Shown piece after piece: positions 11,025-23,400 of a stretch of 64,000 nucleotides of DNA (position 1 is the stretch's first letter; the number at the start of each line of letters is the position of its first letter). A model generated the notes under the pieces. It searched no databases. It had not been told where the DNA came from and worked only from the letters and a program-made list of their open reading frames with translations. The position numbers and the translations under genes are program-made. Source of the stretch: Takifugu bimaculatus (lineage: Eukaryota; Chordata; Actinopteri; Tetraodontiformes; Tetraodontidae); assembly GCA_004026145.2 (NCBI GenBank), contig CP034980.1:7431667-7495666 (forward strand), written 5' to 3'.

Positions 11025-14000
11025 TCAGCAGAGATACTCCGAACGAGAACTGTCGCTCTTGTAGGTCATCTGAGAATCGATACTTGACCTGGAGCACAGG
11101 AGCATTCGCTCAGATTCTCGAGTGGGTCTTCGTGCCCAAATCTCTGTTTGATTAGGGTTCAAGGTCCTTTGCTTCATCGAGATTGTCTCAAACTTAACGT
11201 AGCTATCTTTTTCCAGTTCCTCCTCATCCGGACTTGGGTTGCGTGCCTTGCAGTACAAAGCAAGAATCTTGTAGAGCAACAGTGCAATCAGAGGTAGGAC
11301 CAAAGCACAGGCGATGCCGCTGATGATCATAAACAGTTGGCTCTGCCCGCCATCTTCTACATCGTCAAGGGTGTAGAAGTCAATGCAAGGGTCTTTTCCA
11401 GGAGCGCTGCCCTTTGCAACCAGGCACACCGAGTACCTCATTCCAGTTGATAGTCCCTCCAAGAAGACTTTTCCGCTGCCCACATTGGTCTCTATCGTCC
11501 TTTTGCTGTCGTCCTCCCCATAGGGTGAATACACAACTGTGATCGGAGCGTCCTTTGGTAACCCATCCGCAGCCCAGAGCAAAACCGCAGTGTCTGACGT
11601 TTCCTCTACAATCTTAAGGTCTTTAACAGACATTGATGCGTCGCTTTTCTTGCTCTTTTCATCGGCTGCGAGCTTCTTCCCAGTCCCTCCTGGTTTTGGT
11701 TTTCCTTGTTTGGATGAGCTTTTCTGCATATTGTTGCCGGGGGTTGGACTCGGCTTTATTAGCACGGTCGCAAATGTTGTTGATGTTTTAGGCAGAACTG
11801 TGGATGTGATGATGGTTAAGGTGGGGACGTCTGTCGGGGGACTGAATGTGGAGTCTAGGCTCGTGGGTCCAGTGGTAATGCTCGAAATCAATAGTGGGGT
11901 GGTTGTACTGATGGAACCAGCGACTGAAAGAGAAATGGTAGCTTCTGTGCTGCCAGCCTCATTCTTTGCTCTGCACCTGTAGTCCCCAGCATCTTTATAC
12001 AAGATTCCATGCACACTCATGATGGACCACCTCACGCCTTCTCCTGGTGACTCCTGGACTGTGTAGTGGACATGAAAACAAATGTTAACAAGTATTCCTG
12101 CAGAGCAAAACAGTAGAGCTAAAGAATGTCCTGAGGGGTGCCATTGTATTATATTAATCACACCTGCATTGTTGACTGGGGAGCCGTCAGACTTTTCCCA
12201 GTAAAGGGTTGGCGTTGGTAAACCCGTGGCATCGCACCGCAGGAGAACATTACTCCCCAAAGGAGACGTGATCTTGGTCGCCGATGTCATGACTGACGGT
12301 TTGACACAGTTGTCCAGTTCAGCTCGCTGAAAAAGGACACCGGAAAGGTTTTCTGGTCCACTGCAGGTCAGGAATAGGTCCATCAAAACCACTGGTGTGT
12401 CAGCCATTTTGGAAAGCTCAATTAGTTTGGAGATTTTACAGTCACAGAACCAGGGATTGTCTTGGAGACCTGACAGAGGCAGATGGACAGATTAAAGCAA
12501 TTTATTGCTGTTTTATATCTCTGTAGCAAGAAATCCTGGGAAGTTTTTGCATTTCCATGGCTAAAGACTAACAATGGGATGGATTTATGAATAGGAATGC
12601 ACTAGGAGTCACACTTCCAAGTCATTTACAACTGACAACTTTTTCTTAAAAAAAAAAAAAAACTAAAAAAACAACAGAATTCCAACTGGCTACTGTCAGT
12701 TTAATGGGACTATGTACTCTATTACAAATTGCATTATTGTGCTATAGGTAAGCATATGTACAGCTACATATTTAATCCTTTTAACTAGATTAGTTAGTCT
12801 TAACACAGGCTAAGAGCATAAGCTGGTGCTGGCCTTCTTCCGCTTTGTGACCACACAAGTTCCATTACCAGACTCTGTCTTTCAGCAGCCAATCGTCTGT
12901 TGGCTTGAGTCTCTACTGTCTGAGTAGGGATGAATTAGTTATAAAGGAGGTTGTTGGGAAAAATAAATTTACTGAAAAAGAATCATTTCCAGGCCAAAAA
13001 GGTGCTGGTTACCCAAATATTATCATCCATATTTATGGATGATGTGGTCTGATGTGGTTAAGTGAATGGTAAGGATAAATATGTCCATGTCTAGTGTTTG
13101 TTTTCCCCACTTCTCCCAACATCAACATTATTTGCCTCCTTCTGTGCTCACGGCTAAGATTTCTTTTGCCATGTTATCCACCCTATTAACTATATCCTTC
13201 TCACCGTCCTTTTAATGGAGCTAAGTGATGTCCGTAGGAGCATCACTGCTAGAATTTGTTGAAAACTCAAAGTTTCACTCCACAAATCATGGTTTACACT
13301 GTACGGTGGTAGGTCATAATCCTGTGACCTATTTCTGTTCCTCTCCTTTAAAAAGCTAAAATTGTTTTACGGAGAAAACACCTGGCAGATAGCACGATAG
13401 ATTTTCTTGTGTGGGAAATCAGTGGAACAAATGGATTGGGTTTCAGCACTGTCTGATGCCATTCCAAACACTTTTGTAGATGGTCTTGAGTCTTACCTAA
13501 CACAACTTTCTGTGTGGCATTCGTGGAGATGGGAGCTCCATTGAATGGGGGCCAGATATCCATGAGATCAGGTGGGAGAGTAGATAACTTGTTGCTGGAT
13601 AGATCCAAGTAGGTGATATTTAGGAGGAAGGGTACCGCTTCAGTGGGGACGTTGGTGAGTCGGTTGTTGTGTAAATCCAGCGTCCGCAGCCGGGGCATCT
13701 CCTTGAGAGACTCCCAAGGGAACATTGAGATCATATTTCCATCCAGCCTCAGTTCGTGGAGCACTTTCAGGTTGTAGAAACTTCCAGTGTCCACTGAGGT
13801 GACTGAATTGTAAGTAATCCACAGGTACCGTAGCTCCAACAGGTAATAAAAAGCTTCTGTCGGGATTCGCCGTACCGCCGTTTTTTCAATGCGAAGTTTG
13901 GCAGTATCCACGGGGACGTTGAGAGGGATATCTGACATGTCCGGATCATTGCAGAGTACCGATCTGAGAGCAAAAAACTGTGTTAAACCAACCGCATCTC

Positions 14001-14954
14001 AAAGCTTATTTGTTTTAACAAGACTTTTACCAAAGTTTCAAAGGCAATTGTGCAGTTTTAATGGTTAGCTCTGTAATTTTGTCCATTCACATTCAATGTG
14101 CTGTTTGTCATTATTAATGGTGAATAATTATGTAGGGGGGTTTGTGGCTTACTGGTGATTAATATCTTTTTACTCTGTAATTACATTGTGTTGTTTAAAG
14201 GATTTTGGGGGGTTTGGATTATTGCCATGACAACACCCAACACTTTTGCATCTAACATTAAAGCTAAAGAGGCTAGCGCGGCGAAATCGGTGCAACAATT
14301 TTGAAAATAAGCTGCAGCGTTTTCCAGTCTTTTTGTTCGACCCATCCTCACGGTGTAATCGATTTGTTTGCCGAGCCTAAATGTCCGGAGACTGTTTGTG
14401 TCTCTTGGGGGTTTCAGCACCACTGAGTCTGTTTAAGCTGGTGACCGTGATTAGGTCGTACTAGGGCTAAACAGATTGTTACTAAGCCAACTATGTTTGT
14501 CAGTACAGCTTGTTTAATGGCAATTTTTCCAATTTTTCTATTTGTAAAGGTTGTTTGGGCTTTTTTGTTTTTGAGGGAGGGAATCCACATTTTATTTAAC
14601 GGTTAATCATCACAACATGCACAGAAAAGAGTCACAGCTGCCTCCAAAAATGTGTGTTTAGATCAAGGCGACTTTAAGCTATAGTCTGGCCTGTTAATAT
14701 TACAGAGGATGCAGCAAGTGCAGAAACAACAAAAAAAAATTACACCCCCCCCCCCAAAAAAAAGAAGAAATGCATTTTTTTTTTTTTTTTTTACAGCTGT
14801 TAAAATACATGAGGACAAATAAAAGGAAAGTAAGTTACCTGCTCCCTGTACCGTCTGTACGTCCATGAGAGACACAAGTGCACTGTGATGGACAGAATGA
14901 TTGAGCCATACTGAGGCAGCACAGGAGCACATGCACACAGAGAAGTCGAATCAT
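11025..14954 (-). CDS. lrit3: Leucine-rich repeat, Ig-like and transmembrane domain protein 3
   Basis: LRIT3 is a type I membrane protein of photoreceptor synapses; in mammals it is needed for TRPM1 signalling in ON-bipolar cells, and human mutations cause night blindness. Four exons: 14954-14839, 13963-13497, 12469-12164, 12058-11025, all phases agreeing, 640 aa (human 679). Seen: a signal peptide, LRRNT with CPSQCTC (1-38), leucine-rich repeats including LDLHNNRL and LDLSSNKL (about 39-190), LRRCT with NPWFCDC (about 195-245), an Ig domain (LLRCDATGLPTP ... DAGDYRCRAKN), a Ser/Thr/Pro-rich linker, an FN3 domain (about 445-530), a membrane helix (about 541-563), and a conserved tail with LLCSRSSIDSQ ending SEYLC. 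The start at 14954 is the first ATG before the signal peptide. The Ig domain is split by a 105-base intron (12059-12163) that has no stop and keeps the frame, so a simple ORF call wrongly runs through it. It is adjacent to egf, as in human. Confidence 0.95.
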
Positions 14955-15727
14955 TATTCCAAGGAAAGCACCCACAATCCTTTCATTTAGTCAGGAAAAA
15001 AGACGTCCAGATTCATTCAGAGGCTGAAGAATGACTCCTTTTCTCCCAAAATGAAAAAATAAGTGGTGAAAACAGGCTGAAATGCTTCGATATCCATGGG
15101 GACCAACAATACGAAAGCTGAAGATCTAATTACAGTGCAGGTGACCTGTTAGGATGACACCGTGGAGGACGGGCCCAGATTAGTGGAGGATGATTTGAGA
15201 TGGTAGAGAGGCAGCAGGGCAGGAATAGTACTGGACACGGTGCTTATCTTTTAAGTGCGGAGATTCTCCTCATTTGATCCGGCCACCTTTGTTAATCCTC
15301 TGTTAGATTTCTCTAGGAATTTTTAAACCTAGACAACGTTTGCCTATCTACCTTTATTTTGGAAAGTTCCTTTAAAGTAAACCTAAAACCACCTCTCAGA
15401 AAATGCAATTAAAGAGGAAAAGCAATGATCGACAGGACATAATATAGATGAGCGAGCGTGTTTGACCATGTCTAATCTTGGATTTGATTGTCACCTCACC
15501 AGGTAGACCCATTTCTTAAAATAGAAACAACCCTGACACTTGGATAATTGGATATTCTACAGATATTACCTTTTTCTTTTCTTTTTGATGCCCATGGATC
15601 CCGATAGATTTTCCCCAAAAAGGCGACAAGAAAAAAGCTCTGCCTTTAGGCTCCGTTCATATATGCAGTCATAATCACCAATCAGGCACAAGACATTGAG
15701 TAATTACTAACTATTACACAAGTGAGT
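14955..15727. other. Intergenic between the gpm6a 3' end and lrit3 start
   Basis: About 770 bases that must contain the lrit3 promoter. No exon or recognisable repeat was seen. A long T run at about 14775-14792 lies just inside lrit3 intron 1, not here. Confidence 0.5.
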
Positions 15728-17427
15728 TTTATTAATGCAAGCAAATTTGATCATACAGGTCAAATAAGCCACTTCAAGCTGTTGGCACATGAACGTACAA
15801 AACCTGATCCAATTCAAAGCTCGCCACTAAGCATTCATAGTGAAAATACAAAAGACTAATACAAGGAGAAAGCTGACGGCTGTTTTTTTCAGGTCATTAC
15901 AGATTAGGTAATGTTGGTACAAGTATTAGTTTTAAGACAGTTTGAGAGCTCATCACAAATTAAATAGACACAACTCAAAGACTACAGTTTCTACTATTAG
16001 TAGCATAATGTGATAAGTGGGAGGTTTAGTACTGCACACGGAAACAAATGGTTCAAACAGATGGAGCAATAAAATATTTTTGAGTCAATAAGTCCTCCAA
16101 AATGCATGTCCATGCCACAGAAATAACCAAAATCTAAATTCACAGTCTTTAACAATATAACTATCCAACTTTGAGTCGGACGTCGATGCGCTTACAACGA
16201 GAGAGCACAGAAATGGTCAATAAGTGCATGAAACTATCTTTTGAAAATACAGAGTTATTTCACCAGGCATTGGACCGACAGAGCACCAACTGTAGCATCG
16301 GGGTGTGGAAGCAATCCAGTTACTGTCATGACAAAATCACTGTGACACACGATTCTCACGTGACGGTTCCATCGAGGAGTGTCTGAACACCAACAATGTG
16401 GCTATTAGGAGAGATTAGATTGAAGTGGGGTGGACTGACCCACTGGTTTGTTAACATTACATTGATATTCTGATGTCAGTGCTTCACGTGTACAGAATGA
16501 TTTGATAGTCCAGTATATACAAGGCAATGTTATGCTACAAAAAATAAAAATAGCAGAGTTTGACTGATTTAATGCATTTGTCATGTTTCCATGTGCTTTT
16601 CTACCTACGATGCAAAGATAACCAATTATAAAATGCAGAGGTTATAAGAAAATATCCCTTATTTTATTTGATCTCCTTTGATACTTTTGATATGTCAGTC
16701 ATATCTTCCCATTTAACAGGGTTGGCACGTCTAGCAAATTATTAAGTCAAATAATTTGGTATTACTAATGTGTGATCCTAACTAGAAGAAACAGACTACA
16801 GTTACTCTTGTATGAAAATGGGTTGAATCCCTGGGAATACTGGCATGAAAGGTTTAGAATGCTCCGTGGTTACGTTGCAAGATTCAAAGCATTTAGAAAC
16901 TAAACATCCATTCCTATACAGTACATTTGTATTGAACAGGACATCTTCAGACACATGGCATGAGATATGTGCTTGAAAACCCTTTTAAGCCCTTGTTCAC
17001 CCCCCCGAAATAAAAAAAAAAAGCATGACAGCATCACATAGCGTCAAATTTAGCCATGCACAAATTATTAAAGTAAAAAAGCTGAAACACTACTGCTACT
17101 TCTTATTCATTGAACTATGGTAATACTATCACAGAAGGAAATAATACAATAAACTGCCATAATTACTGTGGAACACAATCCTTAAGAGAGGTAACAGGGC
17201 TTTTTTTTCCCAAAAATCTGAATTGCTGTTTGTGACTGAAGAGGTTTGTGTGAAGTCCCCTCCAGACCACATTGTCGTATGACGCACCAGTGACATCAGA
17301 GGTGGCAGGGGCCCGAGGCACCATCCGCCTCACTTGGGAGGGGACGGCAGAGAGACGGAGGCGAGAGAGTTGAGAGGGGGGCAGGAAAGAGGCCGGAGAG
17401 GCAGGGTCGGCACGGAAGCCTGGCCCT
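15728..17427 (-). other. gpm6a: Likely gpm6a 3' UTR with AATAAA at 15728-15733
   Basis: No coding signal is visible for 1.7 kb past the gpm6a stop. The stretch is AT-rich and continuous, as expected of the long 3' UTR of M6 genes. TTTATT at 15728-15733 is AATAAA on the transcript strand and is the last clear signal before the lrit3 promoter region. Extent is inferred; earlier signals may also be used. Confidence 0.5.
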
Positions 17428-20400
17428 TTACGTGTATGCGTTGAGACGCTCCTTGGAGCGAGTGGAGTGGATGTCGTGAAGCTCCTGCTCCTCCTTCGAC
17501 TTGATGTCCTCATATTTTTGCATTCGGCAGGCGTCCTTCACATAGGCCCAGTTTGCAGACAGAACCATCAGGTAGTGGATCTAAAAGGTGGGGGGCAGTT
17601 TTCTCATTTTCATATTCATTTAATCATCACTGTGACACTACTGCCACCTTTAATTCAGTAATGTGATGAAAACGATTTTGTTTCTGTTTTTATTAGTGTG
17701 CAACCGAATTCTAACTTTTTTTGGTTCCTTTTGTAGTTACTTTAGGTTGATGTTTTCTGTCCTCCAGCAGGTGGCAGCACAACACGGTTTTAAACATGTT
17801 GCCCTGGCAGGTTTAAAAATGGGTTGATATTTAAACAAATGTGTTTTCATGACTAAAATCAGTAATACTAATAGTTAGTTAGGTACCAAATTCTTATTCA
17901 GCAGGTTAGAATCACACCAATATTGTGCCAATAGTTTTTCAGCTTTTGTCTTCCTGCATATTATTAGCGCAGAGAGCTAGATATTTAAAAAACAACAGGT
18001 TTCTCAGATGCATCATTATGCGCTACATGTATTTGTTGCCCTTATATCAACATGTTTGTGTTAATATAGAAAAAAGCACCTTTCCCTGACATCATCTCTG
18101 ATTAGCAAGCGCCCTCTGCTTTTCAGACAATGGCTTTGCTCAAATTTACTGACTGATGGTTGCAGCAATCTCAGAGCTTTTCTTCTCAGTTTCCATGACA
18201 ACGACTGTGACATGCCTGCACCTTCACCAGAGGGAGGGAGGCAAACCCTTTTCATTTTCACTGCAGCAAAATGCTGCTCTTCTCCATCTACAGTCAGTGT
18301 CTCATAGACAAACATTACATAAATGCTAACCTGCCTTTTTTTAGCTGTTGGTAAAAATGTTTTAGGGAAGGGTTTTCTGCCTTTTATAAGATGTTCTCTT
18401 TGAGACTGCATGAAAAACTAGGTGCAAGTGTTTGCTGCTATCTTACCATGGCAATGACGGCAGGCTCCTGCTCCAGCAAGAGCACAGACGAACAAGTGGA
18501 ACGTCATGTTAAGCTGGAGCAAAAACACATCACAGCATGCTTTAGTCTTCGATACATCTATTCCAAATATTTAAACTGACTCTCATGTGACATTTCCTTT
18601 GCATCTTGTATTGAATTGTTGCCCTAATATCAACAGAATCAGCACAAGTATTAGACACCATATTGTCTTCACCTCATTGGATTCGCACATCTTGTAGAAC
18701 TTCTCTGTTCCAGCACATACTGTCTTTGCATCAGAGAGTGGGATAATACCTGAAAAAAACATAACAGCAATGTAACTGCTATGATAACACTACGTATTAT
18801 CTAGCTAAAAGAATATCTGTGATTTTTACAGTAGTTTTTACATATCTCATACAAGGCTTCACTATTGTAAAGGCTTCTGTACAAATGGTTGTTTACCCAG
18901 AGACAGCATGAATGACTGCTGACTAATGGACTGTCAAAAGATAATTGAAAGTCATTAGCCAGGATTTTATGTATATGTGTTTGATCTGTGTCCAGTTGTA
19001 TATTACACCCCTTTGGATCATTAAACCCAAAGAAAATGGCAAATTCAAGATAAACTACACTGCGAGTTAGACTCTGTCTTGTAGAGCAAAATATCCATTA
19101 GACTTCATCTATATAAGTTTAAAAATGATCCTTTGAGTATTTAAAAGACTAAAGCTATGGGTAGGTGCTGTGTTTTTAGCCGTCATATACCGGTATATAT
19201 CTCTTATGCCATAAGTTATGTCATTAATAACTAAACAGCTTCATCAGGATGTGTGCAAGCTTCAATTACTGAAGCTGAGCCTCACCGTACTGGCGTGGGT
19301 CCAGGCAGAGCGAGGTTCCCTCCAGCACAGTAGCATTCTGGCAAATGTTCCAGATGTTAAAGTAAATAAAGACCGGGATGGAGGTGAAACCAGTAACTCC
19401 GAGCCAAGCCAGCATGAAGATGTATGTCAGCATGATGAACTACAGGAGAAAGACAGGTTGCATTTATGGTGCATTATATTTATGTTTTGAAATAGTCTAA
19501 TATGAATTATTTTCTACATCCTGGTTCATTCCTACCACAGTGTGTTTTTTTTTTTTTTTGCATTTATACTAGGCTGTAATTAAAAATAGTTCTTGGGGGA
19601 TACAAATTGGCTGCAGTTACAAACCCATGACCTTTCGGGTTGCAGAGTGTTCCCTGGCTACCACATGTCCAATATTTTTTAACTAATCCCAATTTTATAC
19701 GGGTGTTTAGGCGTAAGATTAGCAACCACTACCAGAATGACCTTACTGACCCCAAATATCACAGCATCACTAATTTATTTTGCCTCTCTCCGGAGCTTCC
19801 GATTTGCTAAGCAATTATATCCCATATATAATCTCATTAAAACCACTGCATACTGTGGATTTACACAGCACGTCATGCTACTTATTACTTTTCCCTTTGG
19901 CACTGTAATTTAATTATTATGATACATATATTTCTCACGTTGAGGCTCTTAGTTTGTGAACCAGGGTGGTATTTTGCATGAATAATTTTTCGCACAAACC
20001 GACACTTAATTAAGGACACGTAAAAGCGCTTTGATGCCCGAGCTGTAATACTTGCTCGAGTGCTGCGTCCTATGAAGTAGACGTACTTCATCATACTTGT
20101 GCTGCAGTGGCAGAAAGTACCTGAAGAAAAAAGCCACTCAAACTATAGATATAATCTAGATCTTGATGTAGAAGGATTCCTACCCAGGCACTGACACAAC
20201 GTCCACATGTGGTAATCTTGAAGTCTCCATACAGGTCTTTGATGGCTCCACTGGTGAAGAAGCCCTCCACCATCAGCAAGATGCCGTAAACAAAGAAGGC
20301 GGAAGCGATTCCAGTAGATTACGTACTTGATGATGTCAATCCTGCAGAAAGAAAAATATCCCGGTAAGGATGGTTTTAACACACAATTAATTATAGACAG

Positions 20401-23400
20401 TGTGTCTAAAAGACAAGTTATGAACTTCACGATATAATTCTTCAGCCGCTGTGGTATACACCATGTGGTCAGTGGTAAACCCTCTGGTTCAATCCGAGTC
20501 TTTCTAAACTCACATAGTGAAGACGTCAAGTGCATCCACGGGGCTCCGAACAACCTCAAAGTAGTTCTGGAGGATGGTGACAGTGCCAGAGAGGGCCTCG
20601 TGTCCACAGCCACAGAACAGGGCCACACCCGCGTACAGCAAGATGGTTGCAATAAGAGACGGGTATGGGATCCCGCCCAGGCATTTGATGCAGCACTCGA
20701 GGCATCCTAAAGACACACGAAAGATTAAAAGCATAACAAGAAATCAATAGAAATCAATAGATTAAGGAGATTAAGCGTTAGAAGCCAAATATCAGAGTCA
20801 AGCTTTTATGTGGTCTCCTTTCCCATGGTAGCCTGACCTTTAACCTCATTCCTCCTTGCCTACTTTTCTGTCTTTAGTGCCCTTAAGGTGACAAATCTTC
20901 ACTCTGCCACAGACTGTCATGAGCGCGTGTGTGTGCGTGCGTGAGCAGAGGTATGCTTTCTTTTCAAGACTGGAATCAAGCTAGATTTCTATTTTATTAT
21001 AGGGGAAATTAATTTTCCAGTGAGGTTCCATGGCTCTTTTCTTTGTGAGAAGATGAGATTTCCTCTTTCATCAAAGATTCCCTTTTGATAACTTTTGAAT
21101 GCTTTCCTCCCTGTCATTACCTGTTCTACAGAGCCTCAGCATATACTATACACTGCTGCTCCTCACTCTGATGAGGACCTGAGATGAATATCAAGTAGTT
21201 ATGGAGGAGCTGAGCTCACTGCTCAGATGCTTTGTGCTACTCTGATCCTCGCCTGCTCCGCGCCGTGATTCAATGCATCGCCACTGATGTAATCCGCTGC
21301 CTGGCTGCAGAAAGCATCTTTAGTTTCAGGTCTCTTGTCTAAAAATGACTTGGAGGCGCTGAAAGCTATTTCTCAAACGTGCAGCTCATCTGCCAGATTT
21401 GGCGAAAAGACTTACTAGCAATACACTAGTAAAACTGCTCTGTATTATATCAATCTTTCCTTGATACTGTATATCAACCTAAGAATGGCAAACGCCTGGA
21501 CTGAAATATAGACGTAATCTGTTGCTTTAATAAATGATGCAGTCTCATGAAGGAGGCAGACATTTCTAATCATGAAGCTCATTAATGTTTCAGCAAAATG
21601 AGGCGCATTTGAATCAACTTATTGTCTTTCTAGATAACATATGCGACTGTAATAGGAGTGAAGTAATTTGGCCCTTCTCCGCATTCTCCCATTTTGATTA
21701 CATTTGGATTTATGTATCCTCCAGGGTTTCCCAGACAAACTTGGGAATATCCAATTTTATACATAATCTTAAAATGAATGAATGTTTGAGTGTAATTAGT
21801 TTCATTTGCTCTGTAAGGAAACAAAGCCAGTGGTTATTATAATCTTGCCACCATGGACCCCTTTAGGAAGAGGATCCAGTGCTGGATTTTTTTTCTCAAG
21901 CTCACATTTATAAGCACAGCGTAATTTTGAACTCTCCTTCCTAAAGATGGAGTGGTGGTATGAAGTGACTGGATGCTTCATCCATAATTTAGAGGGAGAA
22001 ACATTCAACTGCACACACTCATCCATTATTAATCTTCTGTCGCTATGCCTGCATTACCTGTGATGGATATGAATAATGAGGAGCCATAATTTGAAGTAGT
22101 CTTGTGCTCACTTTACAATATAAAAATATTTAACATTATCAAGTTAGCTAATTTGGCTTTTCCTGGATGTGTCAAAATGCTTTTAGTATTGTTTATACGG
22201 GAGGTTAAATGGGACCGGACTACACTATTTCAGTCTATTTTCTTTTAAATGGCAGGATTTGCAATGATTTAACAAAATGTCCTGGAGGGACTACCAGGAA
22301 ATATTTGTAATATTGCACTGAAAAAACGATCCAGATGCTGATAAAATAATTGCCATTTGGTTAATTGGAAAGATTATTAGAAGAAAAGTGGTTTAGAGCC
22401 GACTTTAGAATGGTTCTAAACTTCATCTGCTTCTAAACTAAAACAACAAGAGCCTCAAACACAACAGTCCGCTCAACGCAGGACGTCTCCTTAACACAAA
22501 GGGAAAGATGACTGATGCCACTCCCACCTCCTACTTCTCCATCTGTCAGTGTCATAGCTGACAGGCAAAATAACACACACACACTCACACACTCGGTGAC
22601 CCAATCCACATTCATAATAGGCAGTACTATTGTAATATCAGGCTTAGAGCCACAGGATGTTATTTAAAGAACATGTGAGCTTCTGAGTGACACAAGGGTT
22701 CTGTGCCTGATATTGTTTGGATAAGCAAGAAAGGGGTTGATTCTTTATTACTAATGTAAACTGAATAACTTTACAAACATTAACTTCTCCAATACAGCAG
22801 TCTTAAGTTTGGCAGGCCGTTTTGTGAGGTTTGGTAAAAAATTTAGCGTGCTCAACTTGTGAAAATGGCGCTGAGGAAATATATAACTTTTAACAGGTCA
22901 TTTAACTGGAAGTACATCTGTGTTTAAAATAATTTAGTTTTTTGGACAGTTAAAATCATTTTGATATAATCAGTAGCCACAGTAAATCAGTAAAATGCTG
23001 ATTTAGAGGAGATTCTAAAATGGAGGATTAGAATTCCGGCATAAAAGAACTTTGCCGAAATTACAAGACATTCCCTGATATTCCATTTTGCATTAGTTTT
23101 AGGCCCGAGCACTTTCGTGTGGGGGTGGGGTGGCAGCCTGCTGCATGAGAGAAAAAGGAAGAGACCTCGGTGGGGGATGGTGTGTCTGTGTCGGTCTGAG
23201 AGTAATGGGCGTATACAAGTCCCATCATTTCCCTATATTTAATGTGCACAACCCCCGCCCCCACCTCTTCCCTTAAGCAAGCAGGGTTTTTTTTCAGCTC
23301 CCCCCCCCCATCATCTCTGCCCATGTTTAATCAACCAGTATGGTTGCCATGTCAACCACAGCGCAAAATCTGAGAATAGAGTGGGTACTTCAGAGCTGTG

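Noticed and set aside
11539..11982. 147-codon open frame on the plus strand
   Set aside because: Antisense to the lrit3 linker and FN3 exon; valine-rich shadow with no family resemblance.
11025..12407. Single 460-codon exon for lrit3
   Set aside because: It runs through the 105-base intron 12059-12163, which has good GT-AG ends and whose removal restores the Ig domain alignment. It also starts at an internal Met.
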